A stretch of DNA of 64,000 bases from Maricaulis sp. (lineage in GTDB: Bacteria > Pseudomonadota > Alphaproteobacteria > Caulobacterales > Maricaulaceae): NCBI RefSeq assembly GCF_015665295.1, contig NZ_JADFAJ010000009.1, positions 1 to 64,000 of the forward strand. The letters run 5' to 3'. Each line of letters opens with the position of its first letter. Position 1 is the first letter of the stretch. The position numbers and the translations under genes were made by a program. Below are positions 45,492 through 54,594 of this stretch, one piece after another. The notes under the pieces were generated by a model. That model saw nothing but the letters and a program-made list of their open reading frames with translations, searched no databases and was not told the origin of the DNA.

Positions 45492-46640
45492 TCAGGCACT
45501 TGCTTTGAGTGTCGGGGAAATACGCGCCAGAGCCGCCGACCAGGCGACAACGAAGGCGTCTGCATCATCCGGTTTGGAATTCCAACCCAGGCTTACACGC
45601 ACAAAACCCTGTGACGCCGCCTCGGCGAGGCCGAGCGCCGTACCGATCTTCGAGCCTTTCGACGTGCCCGAAGAACAGGCCGAGCCGGCGCTGATCGCAA
45701 AGCCGGCCAGGTCGAGCGCCATGACCTGGGTCGCCCCGGGCCAGCCCGGCTGGCTGAGACCCAGCGTATTGGGCAGACGCGGCGCACCCGCCCCGATCTC
45801 GATCAGGTCCGGCGAGACCGCTTTCAGGGCCGCCGCCATGTGATCGCGGTGATCGGCCAGCGCGGCAAAATCATCAAGCGAGCCGACCGCCTCGTCCAGC
45901 GCCGTCGCCAGACCGACAATACCGGCGACATTGAGCGTGCCGGCGCGGCGCCCCTTCTCCTGGCCGCCGCCATGATGATGGCGGGCCATCGGCGCATCGC
46001 AGCTGGCCAGAAGCGCGCCCACGCCTTGCGGACCGCCGAACTTGTGGGCCGAGATCGTCAGGTAGTCACAGCCCAGACCCGCAAAATCGACATCGATCTT
46101 TCCGGCAGCCTGGATGGCATCGACGACGCTCAAGCCCCCGGCAACACGGATCAGCGGCGTCGCCTCGGCAACCGGCTGGAGGGTGCCGATTTCGTTGCTC
46201 GCCAGCATCATCGCGAGCAACGGCTTGCCGTCGGCCTCGTTCCAGCGCGACAGGCGTTCGGCAAGCCAGTCGATCTCGACCACGCCCATCGCGTTGACGG
46301 GCCACACCTCGACCGGCAACCCGCTGGCCAGGGCCGTGGCGGCGACCGCCTCGTGTTCGATTGCCGTGACAATGATCCGCCCGATCCCGCCGCCACTGAT
46401 TGCGGCGTGCAGGGCCAGGTTGAGGGCTTCGGTGCCGCCGGAGGTGAAGACGATGTCTTCGGGCCGGGCGCACAGCGCCTTGCCGACCTGGCGACGGGCA
46501 GTCTCGACACGCGCCAGCGCCGCCTGCCCGTCGGCATGAACCGAGGACGGGTTTCCGACACGGGTCATCATGTCGGTCATGGCCGACACGACACCCGGCC
46601 GGACCGACGTGGTCGCGTTATGATCGAGATAGATGCGCAT
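45492..46640 (-). CDS. Cysteine desulfurase, group I (IscS/NifS-like)
   Basis: A second PLP-dependent cysteine desulfurase at the head of the suf operon. It has 382 residues. It begins MRIYLDHNATTSVRPGV, has the PLP lysine in LTISAHKFGGPQGVGAL, and carries the persulfide cysteine on the long mobile loop SAGSACSSGTSKGSK, the group I hallmark. It could supply sulfur to Suf or to other acceptors such as tRNA thiolation. It is five bases downstream of iscR and 17 upstream of sufB. Confidence 0.93.
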   Translation of the reverse strand: MRIYLDHNATTSVRPGVVSAMTDMMTRVGNPSSVHADGQAALARVETARRQVGKALCARPEDIVFTSGGTEALNLALHAAISGGGIGRIIVTAIEHEAVAATALASGLPVEVWPVNAMGVVEIDWLAERLSRWNEADGKPLLAMMLASNEIGTLQPVAEATPLIRVAGGLSVVDAIQAAGKIDVDFAGLGCDYLTISAHKFGGPQGVGALLASCDAPMARHHHGGGQEKGRRAGTLNVAGIVGLATALDEAVGSLDDFAALADHRDHMAAALKAVSPDLIEIGAGAPRLPNTLGLSQPGWPGATQVMALDLAGFAISAGSACSSGTSKGSKIGTALGLAEAASQGFVRVSLGWNSKPDDADAFVVAWSAALARISPTLKASA

Positions 46641-46645
46641 GGATT

Positions 46646-47134
46646 TTATTCCGCAGCGTGGATTTCAGTGGCGGTTGCTTGTCTTCCGGGCCGTTCGAGC
46701 CGCCCGGTCGCGCCGGAGGCCGACCCGAAGAGGCGACGTTCGAGCACGTCTTCCAGGGTCACCGAGGACAGGTAGAGATAGATGTGCCGACCGAGCTCGT
46801 CCCACAGGTCATGGGTGATGCAGCGGCGACCATCGCTGAGGCAGCCCTTGGCCTCCGAACAGCGTGTCGCACGCAGCGGCTCATCGACCGCGAGAATGAT
46901 GTCGGAGATGCGGATCTGGTTGGCTAGGCGACTCAACTTGTAGCCACCACCGGGACCGCGCACGGATGAGACGATATCGGCCCGGCGCAGCTTGGCGAAC
47001 AATTGCTCAAGGTAGGACAGAGAAATGGACTGGCGCGAGGCGATATCGCTCAGCGTGACCGGACCGGTCTCGGCGGCATCAGCCAGGTCGGCCATGGCCA
47101 TCACGGCATAGCGCCCTTTTGTGCTCAGCTTCAT
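46646..47134 (-). CDS. iscR: Rrf2-family Fe-S sensing regulator IscR
   Basis: Transcription factor that senses Fe-S status and controls cluster assembly genes. It has 162 residues. The N-terminal winged helix starts MKLSTKGRYAVMAMADLA, and the cluster-binding segment reads ATRCSEAKGCLSDGRRCITHDLW, giving three cysteines plus the histidine ligand as in E. coli IscR, with one extra residue between the second and third cysteine. AAGGAGGT lies six bases before the ATG. An IscR-like site overlaps its promoter, so it should autoregulate the operon. Confidence 0.95.
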   Translation of the reverse strand: MKLSTKGRYAVMAMADLADAAETGPVTLSDIASRQSISLSYLEQLFAKLRRADIVSSVRGPGGGYKLSRLANQIRISDIILAVDEPLRATRCSEAKGCLSDGRRCITHDLWDELGRHIYLYLSSVTLEDVLERRLFGSASGATGRLERPGRQATATEIHAAE

Positions 47135-47232
47135 GCGTTTACCTCCTTAAACACTCGCATCCGGCAGGCCGATCATGCTAAGACCCGCCTTTCCGGAGGG
47201 GGGCCGACCTCGTTGCGAGGGACGCACGTCCA

Positions 47233-47254
47233 ATATCCGAGTGAATTAGTCAAG
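47233..47254 (-). promoter_or_regulatory. Predicted type 1 IscR operator
   Basis: On the minus strand CTTGACTAATTC is followed by ACTCGGATAT. Against the recalled E. coli type 1 consensus (GACT-RWWW-Y-AGTC core with flanking YY/RR and TAT), about 20 of 22 positions agree. It lies about 100 bases upstream of the iscR start. Confidence 0.65.
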
Positions 47255-47283
47255 AATATGGGCGCGCTCTTGCGCACTTGCAA
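47255..47283 (-). promoter_or_regulatory. Predicted promoter of the iscR-suf operon
   Basis: TTGCAA (47283-47278) and CATATT (47260-47255) are spaced by 17 bases on the minus strand. The -10 hexamer abuts the predicted IscR operator, so bound IscR would block transcription initiation. Confidence 0.5.
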
Positions 47284-47343
47284 CGGGCGATTTGCCGCAT
47301 ATTCACCAGACGCAGACTTAAAGAGCCAAAAAGGCGAGACTGA

Positions 47344-48027
47344 ATGCCTGATGTGATCATTCCCGGCCCGGCCGGCCGGCTCGAAGGGCGCTACAGCCCG
47401 AGCGAAGACCCGACCGCTCCGATTGCGCTGATCCTGCACGCCCATCCGCTTGGCGGCGGGCATATGGAAAACCCCTCTGTGGACATGATGTATGACGTGT
47501 TCCGCAAACGCGGTTTCGCCACCTTGCGGTTCAATTTCCGCGGTGTCGGACGGTCGCAGGGCAGCTATGACCAGGGCCTCGGCGAACTGTCCGACGCGGC
47601 CACCGTTCTGGACTGGGTCCAGGGCTATAACCAAGGCGCGCGCTTTTGCTGGGTCGCCGGACATTCCTTCGGTGCCTGGGTCGGCATGCAGCTGTTGATG
47701 CGCCGTCCGGAGATCGCCGGCTTCATCTCTGTCGCCCCGCCAACCAACATGTATGACTTCACCTTCCTGGCGCCCTGCCCGGCCTCCGGCATCATCGTGC
47801 ACGGTTCAGCCGACAAGATCGTGCCGCCGGAAGATGTCGAGCGTGTGATGTCCAAGGTTCGGGTCCAGAAGGGAATCGAGATCACGACCGAGGTCGTGCC
47901 GGACGCCAATCACCTCTTCTCCGACCATCTCGACGTGCTTGAAAAGCATATCGAGACCTATCTCGATGCGCGCCTGCCGCTGGTCGAGAAAGAGCGTTCG
48001 GAACGCACGATTACCGGCAAGCGCTGA
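47344..48027 (+). CDS. Alpha/beta hydrolase of the dienelactone hydrolase-like type
   Basis: A 227-residue cytosolic alpha/beta hydrolase. The oxyanion region is LILHAHPLGGGHMENP, the nucleophile elbow is VAGHSFGAWVGMQ (Ser), the acid is in IVHGSADKIVPPED, and the catalytic His is in VPDANHLF. This compact form is widespread and uncharacterised in alphaproteobacteria; the substrate is unknown. It diverges from iscR and ends at a two-way terminator. Confidence 0.85.
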   Translation: MPDVIIPGPAGRLEGRYSPSEDPTAPIALILHAHPLGGGHMENPSVDMMYDVFRKRGFATLRFNFRGVGRSQGSYDQGLGELSDAATVLDWVQGYNQGARFCWVAGHSFGAWVGMQLLMRRPEIAGFISVAPPTNMYDFTFLAPCPASGIIVHGSADKIVPPEDVERVMSKVRVQKGIEITTEVVPDANHLFSDHLDVLEKHIETYLDARLPLVEKERSERTITGKR

Positions 48028-48051
48028 TCTGTCGCGCTCTGCCAAGTCGAC

Positions 48052-48084
48052 AAAAGCCCCGGCCAAGGCGGTCGGGGCTTTTTC
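48052..48084. terminator. Bidirectional terminator between the hydrolase gene and anmK
   Basis: aaaagccccg...cc (48052-48064) pairs with gtcggggctttt (48071-48082), with A-run and T-run on opposite sides. It should stop both the rightward hydrolase transcript and the leftward anmK transcript. Confidence 0.88.
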
Positions 48085-48105
48085 TTGCCCGGTCGAGACC
48101 GCGTT

Positions 48106-49209
48106 TCAGGGGTCGGAGCGCCGGCCGCCGCACACCGGTTCACGGGCGCCCGTCGTCGAAGGCAGGCTGGTCGGCAGGCCGGCATCGACGCGCGCGGCCA
48201 GCCAGGCGAAAGCCTCGGCCTCCAGCAGATCACCGCGCCAGCCAACGGCTTCAACCGGCTCCGGCACAACGCCACAATGATCACCAAGGGCTGCCATCAA
48301 GCTCGGATTGTGGCGCCCGCCGCCGGTCACCAGCAAGCGTTCGGGGCGTCCCAGCGCGGCCATCGCATCGGCAACGGTCCGGGCCGTGAAGGCGGTGAGG
48401 GTCGCCGCTCCAGCCTCAGCTTCGAGACCAAGCACCGGATCGAGCGTGAAATCCCAACGATCGAGTGATTTGGGCGGTTTGAGTGCAAAAAACGGATGCG
48501 CCATCAGCGCGTCGAGCACGCGGTCATCAACCTGTCCGCCCGCAGCAAGCCTGCCGCCATCATCATAGGACTGGCCGATCATGCGCTGGCACCAGGCATC
48601 GATCAGCCCGTTGGCCGGACCGGTATCGAAGGCGATCGGGTCGGCATCCGCTGCCAGCCAGGTGACATTCGCCACGCCACCCAGATTGAGAACCGCCAGC
48701 GGTCGCTCCAGACCGGACTGGCGGGCCAGCGCGTCATGATAGAGCGTCGCCAGCGGCGCGCCCTGCCCCCCCTTCTCCATGTCCTCTGACCGGAAATCAT
48801 GGATCACCGGAATGCCGGTGGCCCGGGCCAGGGCCTTGCCGTCGCCGATTTGCAGGGTGAGTCCGTTCACGCCGGATCTCGGAGCCCGATGCAGCACGGT
48901 CTGACCGTGAAAGCCGATCAAATCTATATCCGCCGCAGCCAGTCCGGCCGCGTCGAGCACGCGTTGAACGGCCAGGGTGTGGCGCAGGGTAAGAACCCGC
49001 TCGGCGGCTTCATATTGCGGCATGGGACCGGAAAACCCCCAGACCAGCGAGCGATCGACGGCGTCCTGCAGGACGGCCCGGTCGCTGTCGGAATAGGCCT
49101 GGGTCTCACCGGGTCCGAAGCGGGCGATGCGCTCGCCATCGGTCTCGATCAGCGCCGCATCGATTCCGTCGAGCGAAGTCCCGCTCATCAAACCGATGAT
49201 CCGTTTCAT
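48106..49209 (-). CDS. anmK: Anhydro-N-acetylmuramic acid kinase
   Basis: Cell-wall recycling: phosphorylates 1,6-anhydro-MurNAc to MurNAc-6-phosphate. It has 367 residues. The signature [18 protein letters not shown] near the N-terminus is diagnostic, and [31 protein letters not shown] and [12 protein letters not shown] are also typical. A GAGGGGG site precedes the ATG. It is divergent from tyrS, as in several other alphaproteobacteria. Confidence 0.95.
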   Translation of the reverse strand: MKRIIGLMSGTSLDGIDAALIETDGERIARFGPGETQAYSDSDRAVLQDAVDRSLVWGFSGPMPQYEAAERVLTLRHTLAVQRVLDAAGLAAADIDLIGFHGQTVLHRAPRSGVNGLTLQIGDGKALARATGIPVIHDFRSEDMEKGGQGAPLATLYHDALARQSGLERPLAVLNLGGVANVTWLAADADPIAFDTGPANGLIDAWCQRMIGQSYDDGGRLAAGGQVDDRVLDALMAHPFFALKPPKSLDRWDFTLDPVLGLEAEAGAATLTAFTARTVADAMAALGRPERLLVTGGGRHNPSLMAALGDHCGVVPEPVEAVGWRGDLLEAEAFAWLAARVDAGLPTSLPSTTGAREPVCGGRRSDP

Positions 49210-49272
49210 GCAAGCCCCCTCTTTTCCCCGCGCGCGTGTCGACCTAGAAGCATCATATCAGGAGACATCTTC

Positions 49273-50520
49273 ATGAGTGATTACAAGTCCCAGCTGGTCC
49301 GCGACCTCGTTGAGCGCGGCTACCTCAACCAGGCCACTGACATTGACGGTCTCGACAAGGCCGCCAGCGAAGGCGTGGTAACGGGCTATATCGGCTTTGA
49401 TGCGACGGCGACCAGCCTGCATGTCGGCTCACTCGTGCAGATCATGATGTTGCGCCGCATGCAGCAGGCCGGACACAAGCCGATCATCCTCATGGGCGGC
49501 GGCACGACCAAGATCGGCGACCCGTCGGGCAAGGACAAGACCCGCTCAATGCTGAGCGATGACGCGATCGACGCCAATATCGACGGCATCCTGCAGGCTT
49601 TCCGTCCGCTGGTGCAGATCGGTGACGGTCCGACCGATGCGGTGCTCGTCAACAATGACGAGTGGCTGTCGGAATTCGGCTATCTGGAATTCCTGCGCAA
49701 ATTCGGGCCGCACTTCACCATCAACCGGATGATGACCTTCGACTCGGTCAAGCTCAGGCTCGAGCGCGAACAGCCGCTGACCTTCCTGGAATTCAACTAC
49801 ATGCTGCTGCAGGCGGTCGATTTCCTCGAACTGAACCGGCGCTATGGCTGCACGCTGCAGCTCGGCGGCGGCGACCAGTGGGGCAATATCATCAATGGCG
49901 TCGAGCTGTGCCGCCGGGTCGACCAGAAAGAGGTCTACGGCTTCACCACGCCGCTGATCACGACGGCGTCGGGCGCCAAGATGGGCAAGACCGCCGACGG
50001 TGCGGTCTGGCTCAATGCCGAGATGCTGAGCGCTTATGAATACTGGCAATTCTGGCGCAATACCGAAGACGCCGATGTCGGCCGCTTCCTGCGCCTCTTC
50101 ACCGATTTGGAGCTCGACGAGATCGCCCGGCTGGAAGCCCTGCAGGGGGCCGAGATCAACGACGCCAAGGTCCGCCTCGCCAATGAGGCGACCACGCTGC
50201 TGCACGGCGTCGAAGCGGCGCGTTCAGCCGAAGAAACCGCCCGTCAGACCTTCGCGCAGGGCGGTGCGGGTGCTGCACTCCCGACGGTGGAATTTGAGGG
50301 TCTGGCTGGCGGCGATGTCCTGCTCACCAGCCTCTTCATCGCAGCCGATCTGGCCGCCTCGAACGGTGAAATGCGTCGCCATATCAAGGCCGGCGCCGCC
50401 AAGGTCAATGACCAGCCCCTGACCGATCCGTTTGCCAAGGCCAGCGCATCGGACCTGGTCGACGGCGCCATCAAGCTGTCAATCGGCAAGAAGCGTCACG
50501 CCCTCGCCAGGCCGGCCTGA
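49273..50520 (+). CDS. tyrS: Tyrosyl-tRNA synthetase
   Basis: Charges tRNA-Tyr. It has 415 residues from the ATG at 49273, which has GGAG nine bases upstream; the frame is open further upstream but those codons are antisense to anmK. The class I HIGH motif appears as LHVGSLVQI and KMSKS as [24 protein letters not shown] is the tyrosine pocket, and a C-terminal S4 RNA-binding domain ends the protein ([16 protein letters not shown]). Confidence 0.96.
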   Translation: MSDYKSQLVRDLVERGYLNQATDIDGLDKAASEGVVTGYIGFDATATSLHVGSLVQIMMLRRMQQAGHKPIILMGGGTTKIGDPSGKDKTRSMLSDDAIDANIDGILQAFRPLVQIGDGPTDAVLVNNDEWLSEFGYLEFLRKFGPHFTINRMMTFDSVKLRLEREQPLTFLEFNYMLLQAVDFLELNRRYGCTLQLGGGDQWGNIINGVELCRRVDQKEVYGFTTPLITTASGAKMGKTADGAVWLNAEMLSAYEYWQFWRNTEDADVGRFLRLFTDLELDEIARLEALQGAEINDAKVRLANEATTLLHGVEAARSAEETARQTFAQGGAGAALPTVEFEGLAGGDVLLTSLFIAADLAASNGEMRRHIKAGAAKVNDQPLTDPFAKASASDLVDGAIKLSIGKKRHALARPA

Positions 50521-50534
50521 GCCAAGCAACCCGC

Positions 50535-53500
50535 TCAATTGCCGTCAGGATCCGGCCCGACGGGGTCGGGCTCCGGGTCGGGGCCGGAGTCCGGCCCCGT
50601 TTCCGGCATGGTTTCAGGATCGGACGGGATTGTTGCCGCGTCGTCCTCACGGGCGCGATCGCGCGCGGCCCGTTCCGCAGCCGTGCCTTCAAACATGCGG
50701 CGGAATACACCGGGTGCGAGGGCCGAGAGCGGATTCGCGAAAACGGTGAGACTGTCGAACGGTCCTTCGACCGAATAGGTGATGCCGATGACGCCTTCAC
50801 CAGGTCGGGAAACCAGTACCTCGCCAATAACGGGAAGTCCCCCAAACAGGGAATTGATCACGTAGGAGGGGGCCAGATTGCCATCGATGGCGGCATGGCT
50901 GTCGGCAAAGTCGATCGTGCCGGCACCGGTCACTCCGAGGGCGCTGCCGCGGGCGCGGCCATCGCCAATGGTCAACAGCCCGTCCTCATAGGCGATGTCG
51001 GCATCCACCGCGTCGAAACTGATTCCTTCGCCATTGAGCAGGGCACCAAGCCCCTGGAAGGAGCCCGCCGCCAGGATGCGCGCCAGGACCGGGACACGCA
51101 CGAGGGTCAGATCGCGCACTTCAACCCGCGCCGTCAGCGGCCCGTCGGTTCCCAGCGGGGGTGCGCTTCCAAGCACCGAGACCTGCCCTCCGCGGGCATA
51201 TCCTTCAATCCCGATCAGGGCCGAGATGCGCTCCAGCGATTGCGCCTCGATCCGGAAATCCCGCTGCCCACCCGCCTCGCTGGCGCCGAAAGAGGCCTGG
51301 AACGGTCCGTCCGTGGCATTGCCCGACAGGGAGACGGCACGGATTCCGGCCGCCTCGCTGCGCCAGATGAGATTGAACTGATCGAGCACGCTGCTCTCGG
51401 ACAGGATGAGGCGTCCGACATCGACCTGCATCGACAGCGGCAGCGTGATCCCGCCCTCGCCGCCGGCTGATGTGATATAGGGGACGACACTGCTGATATC
51501 GGCATATTGTCCAGCCAGCCTGACGCGCAGCGGCTCGCCCGGCGTCAGGGCAGGCGTGACCTGGCCGGACAGATCCATCAGCCCGTCCACGAACAGGCGC
51601 TCGACCGTAACGTCTTCGAGCCCGCCCGTCGGACCGATCAGCGCCGCTGCCTCCAGGCCAGCCCCGTCCGCCGCAATCTGGATATTGCCAACATCAAAAC
51701 CACCGTCCGCGCGGCGGGCAAGATTGAGTGACGCCCGGCCTGGCGCGCCGGCCTCCTTCGTCCACAGACCGCCGGGCGCTTCAATCAGAGCGTCCAGCAG
51801 GTCGGCTTCGATCGAGACGGACCGGAAATCGAGCCCGTCCGACACGGCCTCGGCCGCGATCCGGATCGAGCCGTCGAAGAAACGACGGGCCGGCATGTTG
51901 AAACGGTCCAGCGTGCGGGCATTGATCACGGTCTCCAGACCGATGCGCGTCGAGGGCGCATCATCGGACAGGCCGAAACTCTCGCGCCAGTCGATGCGGA
52001 CCGGCGCGCCGAACAGGCTGGCATCCCCACGCGCCTGCAGCCCGTCCTGGCTGGCATTGATCTCGACCTCGCCCTCGCTCAGCGCATAGTCAGTGCCGGG
52101 AACATCAAGCGACGCATTCGAGAAGCGACCGGTAATGAAGAACGGAATGTCCTCGGGATCGACCTCGGTCAGCATGGCGCGGTGGATTTCGAACCGCATC
52201 TCGCCCTCGCCGCCGATCAGGGCCGGATCGAGGCCGTAATCGGACACCAGGAAAAGCGGGTCCTCATCGATCAGGGCGAGAATGTCGGACGCCCGACCGC
52301 GCGCCAGACCGCCATAGCGCGCCACGGCGCCCTTGGGATTGAGGCGCGGCAGATCAACAAAGCCCTCGCTGATCTCCAGATCGCCGATACGGCCGCTTTC
52401 CATGCGCACTTCAAAGGAATTGCCGCGCAGCGTCGCTGAGCCCCGCCCTTCGGTGATCGGCGTCATCGTCGTGATGTAGCGGACATGCGCATTCTCGAAA
52501 TCGAAGCTGAGGCGCATGCGGTCATTGTCGAGCTGTCCCTCGGCAATGGCCGAGGCCGGCAGGTCGAGAAAGAAGCGGGCATTGTAGAAACGGCCGCCCA
52601 GAATGCCTTCACTGACCCAGTCCCGACCGCCATCTGCCATTTCGACCGGCCAATAGGCGAGCACGGTCTGCGGTTCGACATCACCGAGGATCGGCCCGTC
52701 GAGCTGCAGGTTTGGCAACCAGCTGCCATCAGGGCGTTGTTCCAGCTGCAGCCCACCGCTCAGCTCAGCCCGGATCGTATCAATTTCCAGATCGAGCCGG
52801 TCGAGTATGACGGCAAACTCGTCGAGGCGAATCTCGCCCGACGCGGCCAGGCTCTCCCATTCCGGCGCGCGCTCGAATACCGGTCCGATATCGACGAAGC
52901 CCTCACCGATTGCGAGGTTGAAGCGGGCGCGCGATGGCAGCGCGCCGTCATATCCGCCGATCTCGGTCAGACGGCCTTCGATCGAGGCTGCGAACAGGTC
53001 CGAGCGCACACGGCCGGAATGCAGGGTCAGCTCCTGCTGGACCGGATCAAAACTGGCGTACAGATTGGCGCCTTCAAATGCGTGCATCGCACCATCGACG
53101 AGGATCCGGCCAGCTCCGACGTCCAGTTGCAGCGAGGCGGTGCGGATACCATTGTCCCGCGTCGCATCAACAACGAGATTGAGATCGATCGGCGCATCGA
53201 GCGCCCTGAGCGCCGCCATCGGCCCCGTATCGGGCAGGATGCCGGCAGGCGACAAGCCCTGGAAGCGGGCTTCCAGCAACAGGCTCTCAAGATTGCTGCC
53301 GGCCCGCAAACGCAAGTAAACCGGCGCGAAGCCGGACGGCGTGGCGAGCCGCCCATTGATCTCGGTCAGGATGCGGGCGTCATCACGGTCGATGATCACG
53401 CCGGCCGAATCAACAAACCAGGCGAGGCCGACCACATCGTCCACGACCCGAACGGCGGCGTTGGATACATTGACCCGCCGCAAGCGTCCCAGCTGGGTCG

Positions 53501-54020
53501 GCGCATCCGGTCCGGACAGGATCTCGAACAGGGAAGCACTGTCATCCCCCCCGCGGGCGGGTTGCCGGGCGGTTGCCGCGACGCGCTCGACCCCGCCCAG
53601 GCCGGCACCGACCGCACCATCGGCACGCCGGACAATCGACACCGACCCCCCGTCAATGGTCAGCTCGACCGGCTCGATCCGGCCAAAGATCAGCGCGTCC
53701 GCTGCAAGCCCGGCCTCTATCCGTGGCGCCCGCGTCACGATCTCGCCGGACGATTCGGCAACCGTCACATCAGTGGCGACCAGAACAATGGTGCGCGAGG
53801 ATGGCTCGAACCGGGCCTGCAGCGCGCCAAGCGCCACCAACTCGCCCTCAAACGCGCTGGCCAGCATGGCCTGGGCGTCTTCGCGCAGGAATTCCAGTTC
53901 TACCGGTCCGGACGACAGCCGCCACAGGACGAATCCGATCGCGAAAATCGTCAGCGCCAGCAATGCCGCCACGGCTTCCAGCAGGTAGATCAGCGTCCAT
54001 TTGACGGATTTGCGCAGCAT
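50535..54020 (-). CDS. AsmA/YhdP-like envelope protein (DUF3971-type)
   Basis: A 1161-residue protein with one N-terminal membrane anchor (about residues 10-33, LIYLLEAVAALLALTIFAIGF) and a very long periplasmic part built of repeated beta-strand segments such as VELTIDGGSVSIVR and GSIRIAAEAVSDGLDFRSVSIEADLL. The architecture and the ending FGGLPVIGEVLVSRPGEGVIGITYSVEGPFDSLTVFANPLSALAPGVFRRMFE match YhdP/AsmA-like proteins, which bridge the periplasm and take part in phospholipid transport to the outer membrane. The last 45 residues are Asp/Pro-rich and probably disordered. It is convergent with tyrS, with 14 bases between stops. Confidence 0.82.
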   Translation of the reverse strand: MLRKSVKWTLIYLLEAVAALLALTIFAIGFVLWRLSSGPVELEFLREDAQAMLASAFEGELVALGALQARFEPSSRTIVLVATDVTVAESSGEIVTRAPRIEAGLAADALIFGRIEPVELTIDGGSVSIVRRADGAVGAGLGGVERVAATARQPARGGDDSASLFEILSGPDAPTQLGRLRRVNVSNAAVRVVDDVVGLAWFVDSAGVIIDRDDARILTEINGRLATPSGFAPVYLRLRAGSNLESLLLEARFQGLSPAGILPDTGPMAALRALDAPIDLNLVVDATRDNGIRTASLQLDVGAGRILVDGAMHAFEGANLYASFDPVQQELTLHSGRVRSDLFAASIEGRLTEIGGYDGALPSRARFNLAIGEGFVDIGPVFERAPEWESLAASGEIRLDEFAVILDRLDLEIDTIRAELSGGLQLEQRPDGSWLPNLQLDGPILGDVEPQTVLAYWPVEMADGGRDWVSEGILGGRFYNARFFLDLPASAIAEGQLDNDRMRLSFDFENAHVRYITTMTPITEGRGSATLRGNSFEVRMESGRIGDLEISEGFVDLPRLNPKGAVARYGGLARGRASDILALIDEDPLFLVSDYGLDPALIGGEGEMRFEIHRAMLTEVDPEDIPFFITGRFSNASLDVPGTDYALSEGEVEINASQDGLQARGDASLFGAPVRIDWRESFGLSDDAPSTRIGLETVINARTLDRFNMPARRFFDGSIRIAAEAVSDGLDFRSVSIEADLLDALIEAPGGLWTKEAGAPGRASLNLARRADGGFDVGNIQIAADGAGLEAAALIGPTGGLEDVTVERLFVDGLMDLSGQVTPALTPGEPLRVRLAGQYADISSVVPYITSAGGEGGITLPLSMQVDVGRLILSESSVLDQFNLIWRSEAAGIRAVSLSGNATDGPFQASFGASEAGGQRDFRIEAQSLERISALIGIEGYARGGQVSVLGSAPPLGTDGPLTARVEVRDLTLVRVPVLARILAAGSFQGLGALLNGEGISFDAVDADIAYEDGLLTIGDGRARGSALGVTGAGTIDFADSHAAIDGNLAPSYVINSLFGGLPVIGEVLVSRPGEGVIGITYSVEGPFDSLTVFANPLSALAPGVFRRMFEGTAAERAARDRAREDDAATIPSDPETMPETGPDSGPDPEPDPVGPDPDGN

Positions 54021-54123
54021 TCAGACCGGCCTTCCCGCAGTCCGACCACTGGACGTGGCGGCCCGGAACCGCACATTACACGGAGAACACGGCCGTGCAG
54101 GCGAAACCAGACAGGGGAATGAC

Positions 54124-54594
54124 ATGAGTGAACTCAAAACCGGCGACCTTGCTCCGACTTTCAAACTGCCCGCGGATGGCGGTGACGAGATCGACCTTGC
54201 AGACCTGCGCGGCCAGATCGTCGTCCTTTACATGTACCCCAAGGACGACACGCCGGGCTGTACCACAGCGGCGCTCGATTTCACGGCGGCAAGCGCGGCT
54301 TTTTCCGATGCCGGTGCAGTCGTCATCGGCCTGTCCAAGGATAGCGTCAAAAGGCATGACAATTTCAAGGCCAAACATGATCTGCAGGTGCGTCTCGTTT
54401 CGGATCCGGACGGTGAGACCATTGAGGCCTATGGTTCCTGGGTGCTCAAGAAGCTCTATGGGCGCGAATACATGGGCATTGACCGCTCTACTTTCCTGAT
54501 CGATCGCGAAGGGCGCCTTGCACGCATCTGGCACAAGGTGAAGGTGAAGGGGCATGTCGACGAAGTGCTCAGCGCCGTGCGCGACCTTGGCTGA
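54124..54594 (+). CDS. bcp: Thioredoxin-dependent thiol peroxidase (Bcp/PrxQ type), 1-Cys form
   Basis: Peroxiredoxin that reduces hydrogen peroxide and organic peroxides. It has 156 residues from the ATG at 54124. The peroxidatic cysteine is in YPKDDTPGCTTAALDF. The resolving cysteine five residues later, present in E. coli Bcp, is replaced, so this is a 1-Cys form or one resolved by another thiol. GIDRSTFLIDREG is the usual C-terminal motif. The downstream DUF455 gene overlaps its end. Confidence 0.93.
   Translation: MSELKTGDLAPTFKLPADGGDEIDLADLRGQIVVLYMYPKDDTPGCTTAALDFTAASAAFSDAGAVVIGLSKDSVKRHDNFKAKHDLQVRLVSDPDGETIEAYGSWVLKKLYGREYMGIDRSTFLIDREGRLARIWHKVKVKGHVDEVLSAVRDLG

Noticed and set aside
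48799-49272. Upstream extension of the tyrS frame
   Set aside because: Those codons are antisense to anmK, and the usual TyrS N-terminus begins at 49273 behind a good ribosome site.
52485-54122. A 545-codon plus-strand open frame opposite the AsmA-like gene
   Set aside because: Antisense shadow of a gene with clear membrane anchor and family ending; no motifs in the translation.
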